The notes beneath the pieces were generated by a model that made no database searches, had not been told where the DNA came from, and worked only from the letters and a program-made list of their open reading frames with translations. This document shows, piece after piece, positions 25,195 to 36,146 of a DNA stretch of 64,000 bases. Position numbers and translations under genes: made by a program. The DNA is taken from positions 16,280,522 through 16,344,521 of the forward strand of contig NC_049989.1 of assembly GCF_000003815.2 (NCBI RefSeq), written 5' to 3'. This DNA comes from Branchiostoma floridae. Taxonomy: Eukaryota > Chordata > Leptocardii > Amphioxiformes > Branchiostomatidae. How positions within the stretch are numbered: the first letter of the stretch is position 1; each line of letters opens with the position of its first letter.

Positions 25195-25354
25195 TTACTC
25201 AAGGGCTATTCTTCCACTGATGGTGGCAGGGAAGACAATTTTTTAGGTTCGTTGTACCGGGGAAAATCCCTTAGCTCTTTATGACAAGTGAACAGTTTAC
25301 CATGACTGAACGTCCAATTCGAAGGACTGCTAAAATTTCCGGTAGCATGCAGCT

Positions 25355-25430
25355 CGGGTGAGCGACAGAGCCGGAATCAAACTCACGGCTTCTAGTCCCC
25401 AAGGCAGGGCCGCCAGCCATTGGGACTCCA
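25355..25430 (-). mobile_element. tRNA-derived SINE head
   Basis: The minus strand reads CCCAATGGCTGGCGGCCC, later GAGTTTGATTCCGGCTC, giving box A- and box B-like stretches at tRNA spacing. The stems are degraded. A (GT)n run follows at about 25441-25457. Confidence 0.45.
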
Positions 25431-25846
25431 CACTCCTGCGTTGTGTGTGTGTGTGTGGCATACTGATATACCTGACATGCTACAAGGTCAACTCCCACAG
25501 TTATGGGAGAGGGATCGGCTAATAGCTCCGTATAAAAATTTTCATCCTACGTCAATGGAAGATAGATGTCAGGGCAACCTTTGAACGGTGTTGCGGACAT
25601 CTTAAGCACTCAAGTGACGCAGATGCACGATATAAACACAGGTTTACGACCCGACTGGATCCGCGGAAGAACACCTGAATAGTAATAAGTAGTTGCCTGT
25701 CGTTAATATTGCCCCTAGGTGTCAAGTTCCATGAATAAAAGTGCGCTTTACCCCTAGCAGTTTACCTTGTACGTGGAAATGCCTTACGGGCATTGATAAA
25801 CTATATATTAGACAAATGATGGATTAGAATATGAGAGAACTGTATT

Positions 25847-25957
25847 CTGGAACGTGCTTGTAATAATAAACTGTCCGTTGACGAGAGAACATGTAAATAC
25901 TGTTCAGGGAGAGCAGTGGAAGATGAACTACATTTTATATGTCAAACTTTTCCTTAA
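25847..25957 (+). pseudogene. LINE ORF2 C-terminal fragment
   Basis: A 36-codon open stretch starting LERACNNKLSVDERTCKYC and continuing SGRAVEDELHFIC, ending in TAA at 25955. The C-x2-C-x9-H-x2-C pattern, with ERTCxxC and VEDELHF, is the zinc-knuckle-like tail found at the C-terminus of many non-LTR retrotransposon polymerases. Nothing upstream keeps the frame. It is a dead 5'-truncated copy and the clade is not determinable here. Confidence 0.75.
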
Positions 25958-26789
25958 AATCTACACATCTTTCCCAAGCTTTTCTCATCTTACCCTCCAA
26001 CCCCTTTATTATTAAAGTTTATATATGAAAATGTTGGACATTTCATCTCCCACTGCATTGGAAAAGAAGTCAATCCCACCAAATAGCTTAAGTAGAAATA
26101 GATTTAGATTAGATTTCTCTTTTGTTTCCATTTTCCTTCTCTGCACAATTATGTACATGTATACTACTACTTTACTTTGTCTGCAGTTAGCCCTCGGGCG
26201 TGAACTAAAATAATGCAATAAAGATTATGATGAATAAACGTCATGTGTCTATGGAGGAATCTGGTGCCAACAGCTGTGTTGGTCAGTTGCGGTGTGAGCA
26301 CTATTGGCATGACCATTCCAGCTGTTTTATATTCCAGCTGGGAAATCTTGCCGTTATTCCCTGATGTTTCCGCGGTGATTCCATTTGACAAGGTTCGGTT
26401 GTCATTCCAAATTTGCTGGGATTATCCTATCAGGCATTTAATGAAGATCAATACTGGGAGAGTTATAGGCTCTTACTCAATCACACCGGGAGTGATCCCA
26501 TCTTGAAATGTACCCAGGAGGCCGTGTCAAGTTTTGCCTTTGGTTCATAAACTTCTCTCAAATTGAGCTACGATTTGAAAACAGCAAGTCCAGAGAATAT
26601 TAAATGGGGCACATAAAATAAAGGTATCATGACGTTATCAATATTGTTACTACATGCATTAATTTTCATATTGTTCTCATAGCATCCTTTTATTTCTTTA
26701 CCTTCTGGGTCTATTAAAAATTTTTAAAGACTGAAATACCAGGCTCGAAATACATTGTCTTAGATAATATAATCTATTATTGTTTTTGC

Positions 26790-27185
26790 TGGACAGGTGT
26801 CTGAGCTTTTTCATTTTCTTCTTCTTCTTTTTCTGTCAAGAACCAATCAGGGCTTAGAACTGCTGTGAACCATCAGCACATTACCTGGTATACGAATATG
26901 AACAATAATTATTAGTACTACAGGTTTGAGATAGCAAAACCTGTTTGGTCATTTTTTTTTTACTCGCAAAGCATACTATAGCTAAGGGTTAGTACAATTG
27001 TTTTAATGACCTATTCCAAGAACAAGTAGATGTAGGGTTGCTCTTTTTTTTACTTGCACACTTTGCTTTAAGGTGAGCCTAATGGTATACATTTAGTAAT
27101 ATTTGTGCATCAGTAGGTTGACAAAAGGCTACAGGAAAATCATTCTGCATTGTTTGCAAAATTGTTGCCTCTCTAGTTTTTCTAT
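26790..27185 (+). repeat. Dispersed repeat, partner of 29130-29420
   Basis: Ordered blocks shared with 29130-29420 are AACCAATCAGGGC (versus AGCCAATCAGAGC), CAGGTTTGAGATAGCAAAACC, GGTGAGCCTAATGGTAT, AAAGGCTACAGGAAAATCATTCTGCAT and TTGCCTCTCTAGTTTTTC. There is no coding capacity. This copy has only one unit of the 60-bp module that is tandem at 29365. Confidence 0.7.
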
Positions 27186-28129
27186 GCAGTATGACGGCAA
27201 CCTTTGTCTCATTTTCATGCGAGTAGGATTAACATGTTCTCTGGAGTGTTTCAAAAGGTGTGGTTTATTCCCACTTGAAGACAGATGCCTGCATGAACAT
27301 GCCAAGCTGTTGACGTCATAACCTTCTTCAGCAAAGATAAGAAACCCAGATAAAAAGTTTTCGAGACACTGGCAGACTTGCCGCATGATTAATGTACCAC
27401 CGCTATTCGTGAAGAGATGGTAATCTTCTTCAAAGTCTTCCTGGCTCGAACGTAAAGGTGTCAATATTGTGATATCGAAGGTCATTTGTCTTTGGTCGAA
27501 GATCGCGGAAATCCGACTTGTCAGCAGGGCTGACTGAGTGGGGAGGGGAGACAAGATAAGGGTCTGCGGACGATGTAATCAGTCTCGGCCTGACGGCATT
27601 CCTGTATTCTACTTAGGCTTGGCTACAAGGAGATTTGAAGTTCCTGTGATTGTGGGTGGCAAGGTAGCCTATTAGTATTACAACGTGCATATTGGCTTCA
27701 AAGAATCATGGCATCCACATGAGACAGACCAATTTCCAAGAAAAGACAAGCGTAGGCAAGAGGATTTCTGTACTTTGCAATTAGCATTCTTCTGTACATT
27801 ACTCTCCTTTAGATACAAATGTATGTCTAATGGTATTATATCAACTTTTTTCACACTTAGTGGCAGGTGGCGTGCGTGCAAAATCCTTTATCTTTTTTCT
27901 TGGTAAAAGGGAAGAACAAGGCCTATAGGGAATTCAGTTCGGTTTCAAACTTAGTCTTTAATCTAAACATTACAAATTTGCACAGTAGAGCAAGCAACTT
28001 AGCTCCTAAGTTCACTGGATGAAATATTCAGGGAGAGAGCCCTATATTTGAAGCTCAGATAATTGAGCCTGATTGCTAGTTCCATAGCAAACTGAGTCAC
28101 GGAGAACCCAACAATTTTTTACGCGACCC

Positions 28130-28630
28130 AGATACATACATGTATAGATTATTGCTCTTGATGTACCAGATTCTGCTTGATGTACCAGATTTTGCTCTTT
28201 AACTTTTGAGGTTTGGGGAGAAGTGAACATGAAGTGCATCTTAACTCCAGAATTTTTCTGAATTAGAGATATGCACGTAGATTAGTGCTCTTGATATATG
28301 CTGTTTGACTGTTGGAGAGACATGAAATGAACATCAAGTACATCTCAACTCAAGCCAGCAAGGCTTAATTTACATTTTTGTAGATACATGTACATGTATG
28401 AGGTAGATTAGTGCTCTTGATATGCCATATTCTATTCTTTACCTTTTGACTGTTGAGGAGGCATGAAATGAACATCAAGTGCATCTCAACTCAAGCCAAC
28501 AGGCAAGGCTTATTTTACATTGACCTAGATACATGTTAATGTATGAGGTAGATTAGTGCTCTTGATATGCCAGATTCTCTTCTTTACCTTTTGACTCTGG
28601 GGGAGAAAAGATTGAAGTGAACCATGATGA
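28130..28630. repeat. Minisatellite, four units of about 126-145 bp
   Basis: The phrase TAGATTAGTGCTCTTGATATG (first unit variant ATTGCTCTTGATGTACC) recurs at about 28151, 28281, 28405 and 28551. In the later units it is followed by TTTACCTTTTGACTGT...CATGAAATGAACATCAAGT...CATCTCAACTCAAGCC. Units are about 80-90% alike by eye. No coding role is seen. Confidence 0.8.
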
Positions 28631-29129
28631 TGAAGTACATCTTAGCTTACATCAGCAGGGGCATACATATACAACGTGAAGAAGGGCTTAGCCTAGTTAA
28701 TGTCCATGCTACTGGGTTTAATGTCCCAGCTAGAGGAAAGGACATCCCTCTTGTCTATCCTCCATCAGCGGTCTTAGTTCTGCTGTACTGCTCAGCCTGG
28801 CTTCTCTCTTGAGAGTGCCTATATTAGGGTTATTTGCTGTCTACTTGGGTGACCTTTGCCCTAGCTATAGACTGGTTCCCACAGGATTAACATGATAGCC
28901 ACCAGTTCAGGGTACCTTATACAGTGTGCCCATACACCTTGCATTGGCCTGATTTCGTCAGTCCAGGGAGGTCACCATACACTTCTGTGTTCCTTGTATG
29001 ATCCTCCCAATCCCATGACACATTTAGTATTCTTTATCATATACATCCCAATCCAACTACATGTACATTGTATCTCTCGTTCTGCACTGTCCGGTGCTTG
29101 GGTGTATCCATACCACGCAGTGACTTTTT

Positions 29130-29364
29130 CATGATTCCGGTAGGGAAAACATTTTGTTCTTGCTGGTGTGTTCTTTTTCTTTCTTCATCTGTCAGTAGCC
29201 AATCAGAGCCAAGGTCAGATATTGCCTGTTTTTTAATACGAGCAATTTTACAGGTTTGATAGCAAAACTTGTTTTTTTTTTCATCTTAATTTTTTTTACT
29301 TGCTCACAATAGTATAAGGCGAGCCTAATGGTATTCTTTTGTGCGAGTAGCTTGTCAAAGGCTA
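29130..29364 (+). repeat. Dispersed repeat leading into the 60-bp array
   Basis: Second copy of the repeat at 26790-27185: AGCCAATCAGAGCCAAGGTC, CAGGTTTGATAGCAAAACTTG, GGCGAGCCTAATGGTATTC and GCTTGTCAAAGGCTACAGGG. It runs without a gap into the tandem array. Confidence 0.7.
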
Positions 29365-29550
29365 CAGGGAAAACATTCTGCATTTTTAGGAAAAGTTGCC
29401 TTCCTGGTGTTTTCTTTCTTTTTACAGGTAAAATATTCTGCATTTTCAGGAAAAATTGCCTTTCTAGTGTTTTCTTTCTTTTTACAGAAAAAACATTCTG
29501 CATTCTCAGGAAAAATTGCCTTTCTAGTCTTTTTTTTCTTTTTTTATAGT
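29365..29550. repeat. 60-bp tandem array, three units
   Basis: Three consecutive units of exactly 60 bp, each reading ACATTCTGCAT...AGGAAAA-TTGCCTT...TTTTCTTTCTTTTTACAG with few changes. Each full unit contains a long pyrimidine tract ending in ACAG and followed by GTAAAA or AAAAAA, so it looks like a splice acceptor. The minus-strand frame is open (Arg/Lys-rich repeated peptide) only because 60 is divisible by three. Confidence 0.9.
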
Positions 29551-30789
29551 AGGAATGAAAGCATGCTGTGTTGGCAAGATAAGTGCTTGTAACTGTTTCT
29601 TCCATGTTTAGATGGATGTGTGTGCTGTACAGTGTAGGGAAACTGATGAAGCTTCTCAGACAATTTGGCTCCAAGGCTAAACAGTGTATAAACACGATAT
29701 TGCAACGTATTCGTTTCACATCCTCAGAGTTTGAAGTTCAGTTACACTTCGTATACTACTTTCAAACTTTTTTTGTTATTTTGAAATATGCTAGAATTTA
29801 GAAGTTGACTTTTTAGACTACTAGTACACATGAGTATTATGATCATTTTATGATCACCTTTGTTGAGTTGGATCTTGAATTATTCAGCTCTCAGTCAGTC
29901 AGTGTGATTGGATTCATTCCTGCATGTGAATTGAAATTCTTCCACTTTCTAGTCAACTCAGTCCCAGACCAATTTTATATGAGGAAAAATACTCCTGGAC
30001 TGAATTGACTTGTGAAATGTTTGGTCAAAGGGTTTTGATCATTGAAATTTCACATAACTGTTATATATGATTTATTCTTATGCATTGTATTATGAAAGTC
30101 TGCAGACATTTTTCCTTCTGTTTACTTGCACAACCTTGCTTGCTTCCAAACTAAGACATTTTAAGTGAGAAATAAACGATAAGTATATTGTGTAGAATCT
30201 GCACTATATATATTAGTGTATTCATACTAGTCCTAAACAACTGACAAAATGCCTTATACTTATAGTTATAGCTGCATATACATCTTCCATGTCATATCTC
30301 TCCTACGAATGATTATTTCTAGATCAGTTAGCATTTAATTTGATATGAGTGACAGTGTATACAGCATTATGATGATGGCGGTTATCTTTTTGCTTCGGGA
30401 AGATTTTCCACTTCTATACAGTCTCTCATGTGGCTTTATATACATTGTCATTAATAGATATAAATCTATTATTAATAATAGAGTGATCCCTCTTAGTCAC
30501 AGGTGGGTAGCCTATTTGTCAAGCAGAAGTTTGTGGGGGATAGTAGTGGCCGCGATTTCTTCCACAGTTATCCTTCTGACCATGCTAATTGGAGAATATT
30601 GCTCGCCCACGTGTAACCTAGTCCAGTTAATCTGCTTAGACACAGGATATTCCTGTGTCAGGACAAAAGACAAAAATAAACAGTTTATGTAACCAGCTTT
30701 TCCTGGGAAGGAAAGAGTCCTTGAAACTGGGTGTATGTACACTTGACAGTATTATTTACGTAGTAGTTTACTGTAGTCTATGCAATATA

Positions 30790-30950
30790 TATATATAAGA
30801 TCACCCACTCACTACTACAAAACTAAGTGCTGAAAGCTAGTTTTGTAAGAGCTGTCTATTATTATGAATATGTATTAGTTTATACTAGTCTTCACAATAT
30901 AATGTCACCCACTCACTCTTACAAAACTAAGTGCTGAAACTAAGAAAAGT
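30790..30950. repeat. Two-copy local duplication
   Basis: ATCACCCACTCACTACTACAAAACTAAGTGCTGAAA is repeated about 110 bp later as GTCACCCACTCACTCTTACAAAACTAAGTGCTGAAA. The first copy also forms a small hairpin (ACAAAACTA...TAGTTTTGTA). It is non-coding. Confidence 0.7.
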
Positions 30951-31959
30951 CTCCTTCTATAGAAGAGCAATTTATTTCAATTCCATTTTCAAGTAGGATA
31001 CTCCTTTAAGCTTTTACATACAGCTGCACCCAGTTAGTTATCTCTAATTGGACTCTAAAATTTTCATCCCCTATATTCTCTGTCATTGATGTCATGTTTG
31101 GATTAGTTGCAGGCTTTACAAGGAAAAAAATCACCCAACCGTACAATATTTTACAAGGTTGAAGCGATAAACACAGGTGAGCCTTTGTGCCTCTTGCCCT
31201 CTATGTATCAACCTTAGGCTAATGTTCATCTTGTATGTGTCCTTAGTTGAACTGGTCTCAAAGCAGATACGTCCATCTAATCTAATGTGATCTAATGTAC
31301 ACAATGTACATGTAATTCCTCCAGCTGTACCCCTGCAGTTCTACAGCTTGACTTTGTGGTGTCTTGTTCCTTTGTTGTTGGATAGGTGGTACATGCATCG
31401 AGGCAGGTGTTTCTATCCTCATTATATATTCCTTGCTATCCCACCCAACAACAAGCAGCCAGCTGAAAACACTTTCAGGTTGATGATATATTAAATGTAT
31501 TATTCACATTGACTGAATTTCCTTTGTTCTGCAACTCTGTATCAAAGTCTTGGGGTACGTAATATTATTGTACTTCTCTTTTTTTTCCAAGGGAAGACTT
31601 GTTTTCCCTTGTTCTCTTGAAAAAAAATTGAATTGAAACCATTTTCTTTGGCATCCAAACACACATGTACATGTTCATAAGAATATTTGATACCAAGTTT
31701 TTTTTAAATTAATTTTTTTTGTCTTCATTTGATGGTTTTGTGATGCCAGTACACCATGTTTGCTTTGGAACAAGCAATCTCAATTTTTCGTCAAGTTTTC
31801 TAGCAATGCTACTTAAAAGCTGTCTTTTGTGTGGAAGAAAATTGCCCCTGCCTTTGTCCACATTTTGTGGCCGGTGACAGATGCAGCAGGCGTCATTGAA
31901 CAAATAGCACAGATCTGATCTGTTCAGCCGTTCAGTCGTCATATTCCCTCAGGGGACTG

Positions 31960-31990
31960 GGGTTAATGTCATGCAAATGAGCCCAGGGGA
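31960..31990. promoter_or_regulatory. Octamer (POU) motif
   Basis: ATGCAAAT at 31971-31978, in the setting GTTAATGTCATGCAAATGAGC, is a perfect octamer site. It lies about 850 bp upstream of the candidate alternative first exon. Single-motif evidence only. Confidence 0.25.
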
Positions 31991-32439
31991 ACAAAGCATC
32001 TGGCACGCTTACAGGGTGGTTGAATATGCAGCACTCTGTGTAGATGAAAGGGCATTTTCGCCCTTCCTCTGATGTATTGCGGCTCTTGTGTAGTCTTTTA
32101 TTCTTGTGTCGAGCCAAGCTGCAAAGCAGAGACTGTTGTCTGAATTTTCTGAAACGTTTGCCTCAGTTTTCAACTCACATTCGCTTGTCCGGATTTGTCG
32201 TCAAGATAGCTACCGCCCCCTCAGATCACAAGTGGACTCTTCCAACGTCAGGTGGCACTGTATTGGTTAACGGACCATTCGACCCCACACAATGTGCCAG
32301 CCTGAATAACGCCGGTCCTCCCACAGGCTAGCGGTAGCAGGTGTGTGGTGTGCAGACTGCTTTCAGTTCCTGTCTTACAGCCACCGGCATTGCCAAGGAT
32401 TTTCCCTCTCACAGAGATCAATACCCGCTTCCTTACAGC

Positions 32440-32600
32440 AGCGTTATTGGCTGATTGGTTCTCACTGTCAGCTATTGAAGATTCTGCCCGCCGTGTCCGT
32501 GCGTGTAAGAACTGTGCTATAGCAGTGGTGGAAGAGGATCGGAGATCAGCATTGTGCGTACAGGTTTATCTCCTTTGTTCCCGGACGAGTGGGCGGCTGT
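32440..32600 (+). promoter_or_regulatory. Candidate TATA-less alternative promoter
   Basis: Two inverted CCAAT boxes (ATTGG at 32446-32450 and GATTGG at 32453-32458) and a GC box (GGGCGG at 32591-32596) lie 230-380 bp upstream of a well-framed ATG at 32826. Base composition is less AT-rich from about 32100 to 32960 than in the surrounding intron, with scattered CpG. I see no TATA box at a sensible place. This arrangement is typical of housekeeping-type promoters. Activity is an inference. Confidence 0.4.
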
Positions 32601-32825
32601 AGACATTAAGTAGTCTACGACAGATTGCAGTTGACTTGAGGCACATCAAGGAAGATTGGCCGAGATGCTGCCATGTTTTTGAGAAATGAGGTTTTAGCAG
32701 ACAATGCTCTGAGAATCGGTTCTACGTTCGCTGTGGGCGTACCAATCTTCGTCAGGTGCCACAGCATCCGGCTGTCTCAGTGACTTTCACATCCGCCTTA
32801 CTGACAATTTGTCGTGTTAACCAAG

Positions 32826-32974
32826 ATGGCAGAAACGGACAAACTATTGTTTGAGAAATTCTGGAAGGGGACGTTCAAAGCGGTGGTGGCCCCCAGGCAT
32901 AGTCAGCCGTTCATGGCAGCCCTCAAGGGTGGGAACAACAACAACAACAATGAGGAGGAGGAGAGTGGAACAAA
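32826..32974 (+). CDS. Candidate alternative first coding exon of SRRM2 (or a nested gene)
   Basis: ATG at 32826 has a strong context (CCAAGATGG) and an in-frame TGA at 32802, which fixes the start. The 49 full codons read MAETDKLLFEKFWKGTFKAV, then a basic/hydrophobic stretch, six Asn and four Glu, ending SGT plus two bases (AA) at the donor AAA|GTAAGG. The phase (2) matches the SRRM2 acceptor at 50057; joining there makes an Asn codon and continues into NPKESHQLAE. Such a product would lack the cwf21 region. I do not recognise the peptide as a named family. It could instead start an unrelated gene whose other exons I cannot see between here and 50 kb. Exon-like nature is fairly well supported; the link to SRRM2 is inference. 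Confidence 0.55.
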
Positions 32975-33308
32975 GTAAGGCTTGTTCTGTGTGAGAATTA
33001 CACAGATGTACATCCCTGTTCAAGCATATATTTCCTTTGTTTTTGTTTGTTTCCATTTGCACTAATTCTGCTGCTTATTTTGTGTTGATTTGTTATTGTC
33101 CATTGAAGGGAAATTGCTTTATTTGGAAGGACAATCTTTTGTTCTTGTACTGTGACCTCCAAGCATTACAATGTACTATTTACAATTTTTAGTCAACAAA
33201 AATATGGCCACCTTGTCAATGTTCCATCATACAGCCGCTGTTTATTCATTTTAGATAAAAAAACTAACCTATTTGTACATTTATAGTAATTACCCATTCT
33301 TGTTTTTT

Positions 33309-33339
33309 CAAGGAGCTTTTACCAGATGAAAGCTCCTTG
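33309..33339. repeat. Perfect 11-bp hairpin in a T-rich setting
   Basis: CAAGGAGCTTT (33309-33319) and AAAGCTCCTTG (33329-33339) are exact inverted repeats with a 9-base loop, preceded and followed by T runs. In an animal intron this is not a bacterial-type terminator. It is more likely the end of a small repeat element. Confidence 0.6.
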
Positions 33340-34079
33340 TTTTTTTATACGAATACTCATCACTGATGAAGTTTTATCAAAACAAATGTTTAAAAGCCTG
33401 GTAACCAAGTGGTTAATTGGTGGATAAGAGGTGAGATATAGTTCATAAGATATAAGATAGCTGCTTGTAAACATATCTGTTTACAGTATTTATATCCCAA
33501 ATACCAGTAATTCTTATTTTGTACGAGGTCAGCAAGATTCTGGCACTCTTTTTGATGCAAAGTCCTCCAGTTGGACAGTTGTTTTTTACCCTGTTTGTCT
33601 GGTGGAAACCAAGATGGCAGCCAGGCAATTTTGGAATATCATCTTCTGAAGCATTTCCAATCCAGTTTAATCAATTATGGATGAGGTCAGTCCTTTGTGG
33701 GAGGGGCCCAATTGTTGTTCAAGGATGGATAGACAGCTCTTTCAACAATACATGTATCTCCTGTGTGTCACATTTTATTCTTCCAATCTAAAACATCATC
33801 AGACATTCACGTTAGTAAGTAAAGAAGAAAAATTGAGCAGTTTCAAGTGCAGTGGGGTCTATATGCTTCCAGCAATTTAATTTATTGACAGTAGAGATCT
33901 GTTTGCATGCTGTGTAAGTCAGTCTCTTTAAAAACCTGCATATCTTTTGTACACAAAAAGTTAGCTCCGTGGGAAATATCCCCAGCTGAAAATTTATCTC
34001 CAAAAGCACATGTTGGTTGGAGAAAACGTAATCTCAAGAAGCAGGCCATAAAGTTGTACTAATTATCATCCCTTGATTG

Positions 34080-34390
34080 CCCCCCTCCCCACGGCGTCGT
34101 AAGCACTCCTGTCATTACTGATGCCGTAATGCGGAATGCTCACGAAGGGAGACAGATGAAATTTTGATGAATGGCGGTCTGAGATGAGACGTAGCTGGAT
34201 TACAATCAAGCGCCGGGCCCCCTAACAGCAGATGACGTCATTTGTTATTCGGACCACCCTATCGGAGCCATTAGCCATTAGAGCCTTGCCCCAGTGATGT
34301 CTTTGTCGTGTCGTAAATTACGTCTTCACGCGAGGAGGCAATAACGCGGAGGCACGAGAATTGGCATTTGAAGAGCAATATGAATGGGGG
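34080..34390. promoter_or_regulatory. CpG-containing block with CRE, candidate enhancer
   Basis: A perfect TGACGTCA at 34233-34240 lies within CAGCAGATGACGTCATTTG. The surrounding 300 bp contains ATTAGCCATTAGAGCC, GTCGTAAATTACGTC and several CpGs, and is clearly less AT-rich than the intron average. No repeat partner and no protein frame is recognised. The region lies 1.1 kb downstream of the candidate alternative first exon. Confidence 0.3.
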
Positions 34391-35166
34391 TGGTTGAGTG
34401 GTATTCCCTTTGATTGAATTGTTTGTTGAGATGTACATTGTAAATATAACTGCAACGCTTGTCTGTCTAAAGCCTCTACATTCTGACATAGTTTGTTTGA
34501 ACCTTTAGCTGGACCAGAATCAATTTTTTTTACAAGTGTGGACTTGCTGTCGTATAGCTGCAAAAAATGAGCGAATGTATGAAATCTAATTTTGGAACTA
34601 TCATCTTTGTCTCCAGTTTATCAATTTCCATAGCTCTCTCTCCTCAATATGAGCCTGTCAAATTCCCAGTGAATTTGGATTTTGATGCTGATTTGGCAGA
34701 GTTTAATCTCCATATTGCAAATGCTATACCCAGCTATGAAATTGTGCAGGAGGTTGAAATAAACTGTGAAATACACCCTCTTATATACAAACATGTATAC
34801 ATTGTGATATATACTTCAGCACCATGGTTAAGTTTCACCATTGAAAGCAACTTGCTGTTCTGTGACTAAAATTACTGATCACTCTTTTGTACAATGTGCA
34901 GTTTTAATGCCTGGGGATCTGATGGGGGTTTCCTCTGTCCAGGAGAAAGGTGAAGAATTACATTGTAATTCACTGGAATTTATGGGGAAAATGGAGACCT
35001 CAGATATAAACGGAGAGTTTTGTACAAAGACTTTGTGGACCCACTGTTATGTGTAAGTGCAAAAGGAGATGTATGAAATTTGAGAACTGCCATCTTAAAC
35101 GTTTCGGCACAACAAAAAGTAACCCCCAAAAATGCATTGACGACAAGAAACAAGATTTACAGCATG

Positions 35167-35547
35167 TTACTGTGATGTCACTGTCATGAAAAATGGCCGC
35201 CCCGAAGGGTTGTGGTACGGTATATACTGATTTAGAAGAGATGTGAGAAAAGGGACGCAGTAAACCGTGACTGCAGGCAGACAGATAAGGATGTGTACAT
35301 ACACCAAAGCTTCTTTACATGCCTTGAAGGAAGCTGCATGATTTGAATAAGTCGTCGTCTTTTCTAGCTTCCTTGCATCCATTTTACAAAATGAATTCCA
35401 CAGGGAAACAGGGGCCAAGACAATATCCTCATGGGGAAGGGAAGAAAAGTTAAAGACATCAAAGGATTTACTATTTTTATCCCTAACAAGTTGAATGTGT
35501 TTCTTTCTCTCCAGAGTTTCAAAGAAACTATAGCTTGTTACATCCAT
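35167..35547 (-). pseudogene. Possible LINE C-terminal relic
   Basis: A 126-codon minus-strand frame contains FDVFNFSSLPHEDIVLAPVS, then LWNSFCKM and later ASFKACKEAL. The order of an aromatic-rich segment, LWN, and SFKxxxxxL about 25-30 residues later resembles the C-terminal tail of non-LTR retrotransposon polymerases. No zinc-knuckle or upstream polymerase motif is seen. It is a weak call; it could be a chance open frame. Confidence 0.3.
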
Positions 35548-36146
35548 GAAATGGAAGGAATTGTTGTGACTGCGGTGTGTTTGTGACAGAGATGTTTGTC
35601 TTCAAAATGACTAAAGAACGCCTGGATAGATTGTTTTTATATTGGGTAGGTCTTGATTAGACCTTGAAATTCTTGGACTGTAAAATATATCTCGGACCTG
35701 TCTCATGTTCATTTATGAGGCCATGAATTTTAAACAAGATATATCCGTAGTCATGAATTGCAAATGCCTGAAGTATTTGCTCAATACTTATCTTGTGAAA
35801 ATGCTGGACCAATATCTGACCTTGACTCATAGTCCGTTTGTCTTCATTCGGGAAAAGAGGTTTTCCGATATCCTATTTTCCGAGGTGATTTGTTTCGTAT
35901 CAGGGGACAGGGTATAACCCTCATGAAATGACAGAACCTGTTAATGTGAAGGAGAAAAAATGTGAGAATTATGAGGCACAACTTTTCCCTAGGCTACATG
36001 TATTTCAGAATCTGTAAATTGTAAAAGTTTCAGATGTAGTTGTTAGAGCCTCAGTTAATCACTTGTTTGTCCTCTTTGTCAGGTGTCTATAAATTATCAG
36101 CCTTTTTATGCTTGCTTATGTTTCTAATTGCAATTAAGATATATTA

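Larger units (their letters stand above)
1547..32400 (+). other. Giant SRRM2 intron, first part
   Basis: Intron from the donor at 1547 towards the acceptor at 50056. Short open frames here lack splice-bordered, compositionally coding structure, and I recognise no host protein in them. The intron is filled with transposon remnants and tandem repeats, listed separately. Stretches where I see little beyond unique-looking AT-rich sequence are about 4240-6340, 6770-7000, 7840-8690, 10400-11890, 13000-13850, 14460-16090, 16460-17090, 17200-18340, 18610-22190, 23210-24110, 26220-26790, 27560-28130 and 29560-32400. Confidence 0.7.

Noticed and set aside
27129-27554. 141-codon minus-strand open frame
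   Set aside because: No family resemblance. Part of it covers a dispersed repeat shared with 29130-29420.
29192-29719. 175-codon minus-strand open frame with repeated KRKKTLERQFFLKMQN peptide
   Set aside because: The repetition comes from the 60-bp DNA array, whose period is divisible by three. The frame runs into a dispersed repeat and has no independent support.
33309-33339. Rho-independent terminator
   Set aside because: The hairpin-plus-T pattern is present, but the context is an animal intron, so a bacterial terminator makes no sense.
35167-35547. Calling this a firm retrotransposon gene
   Set aside because: Only a loose LWN...SFK pattern is visible. Kept as a low-confidence relic.
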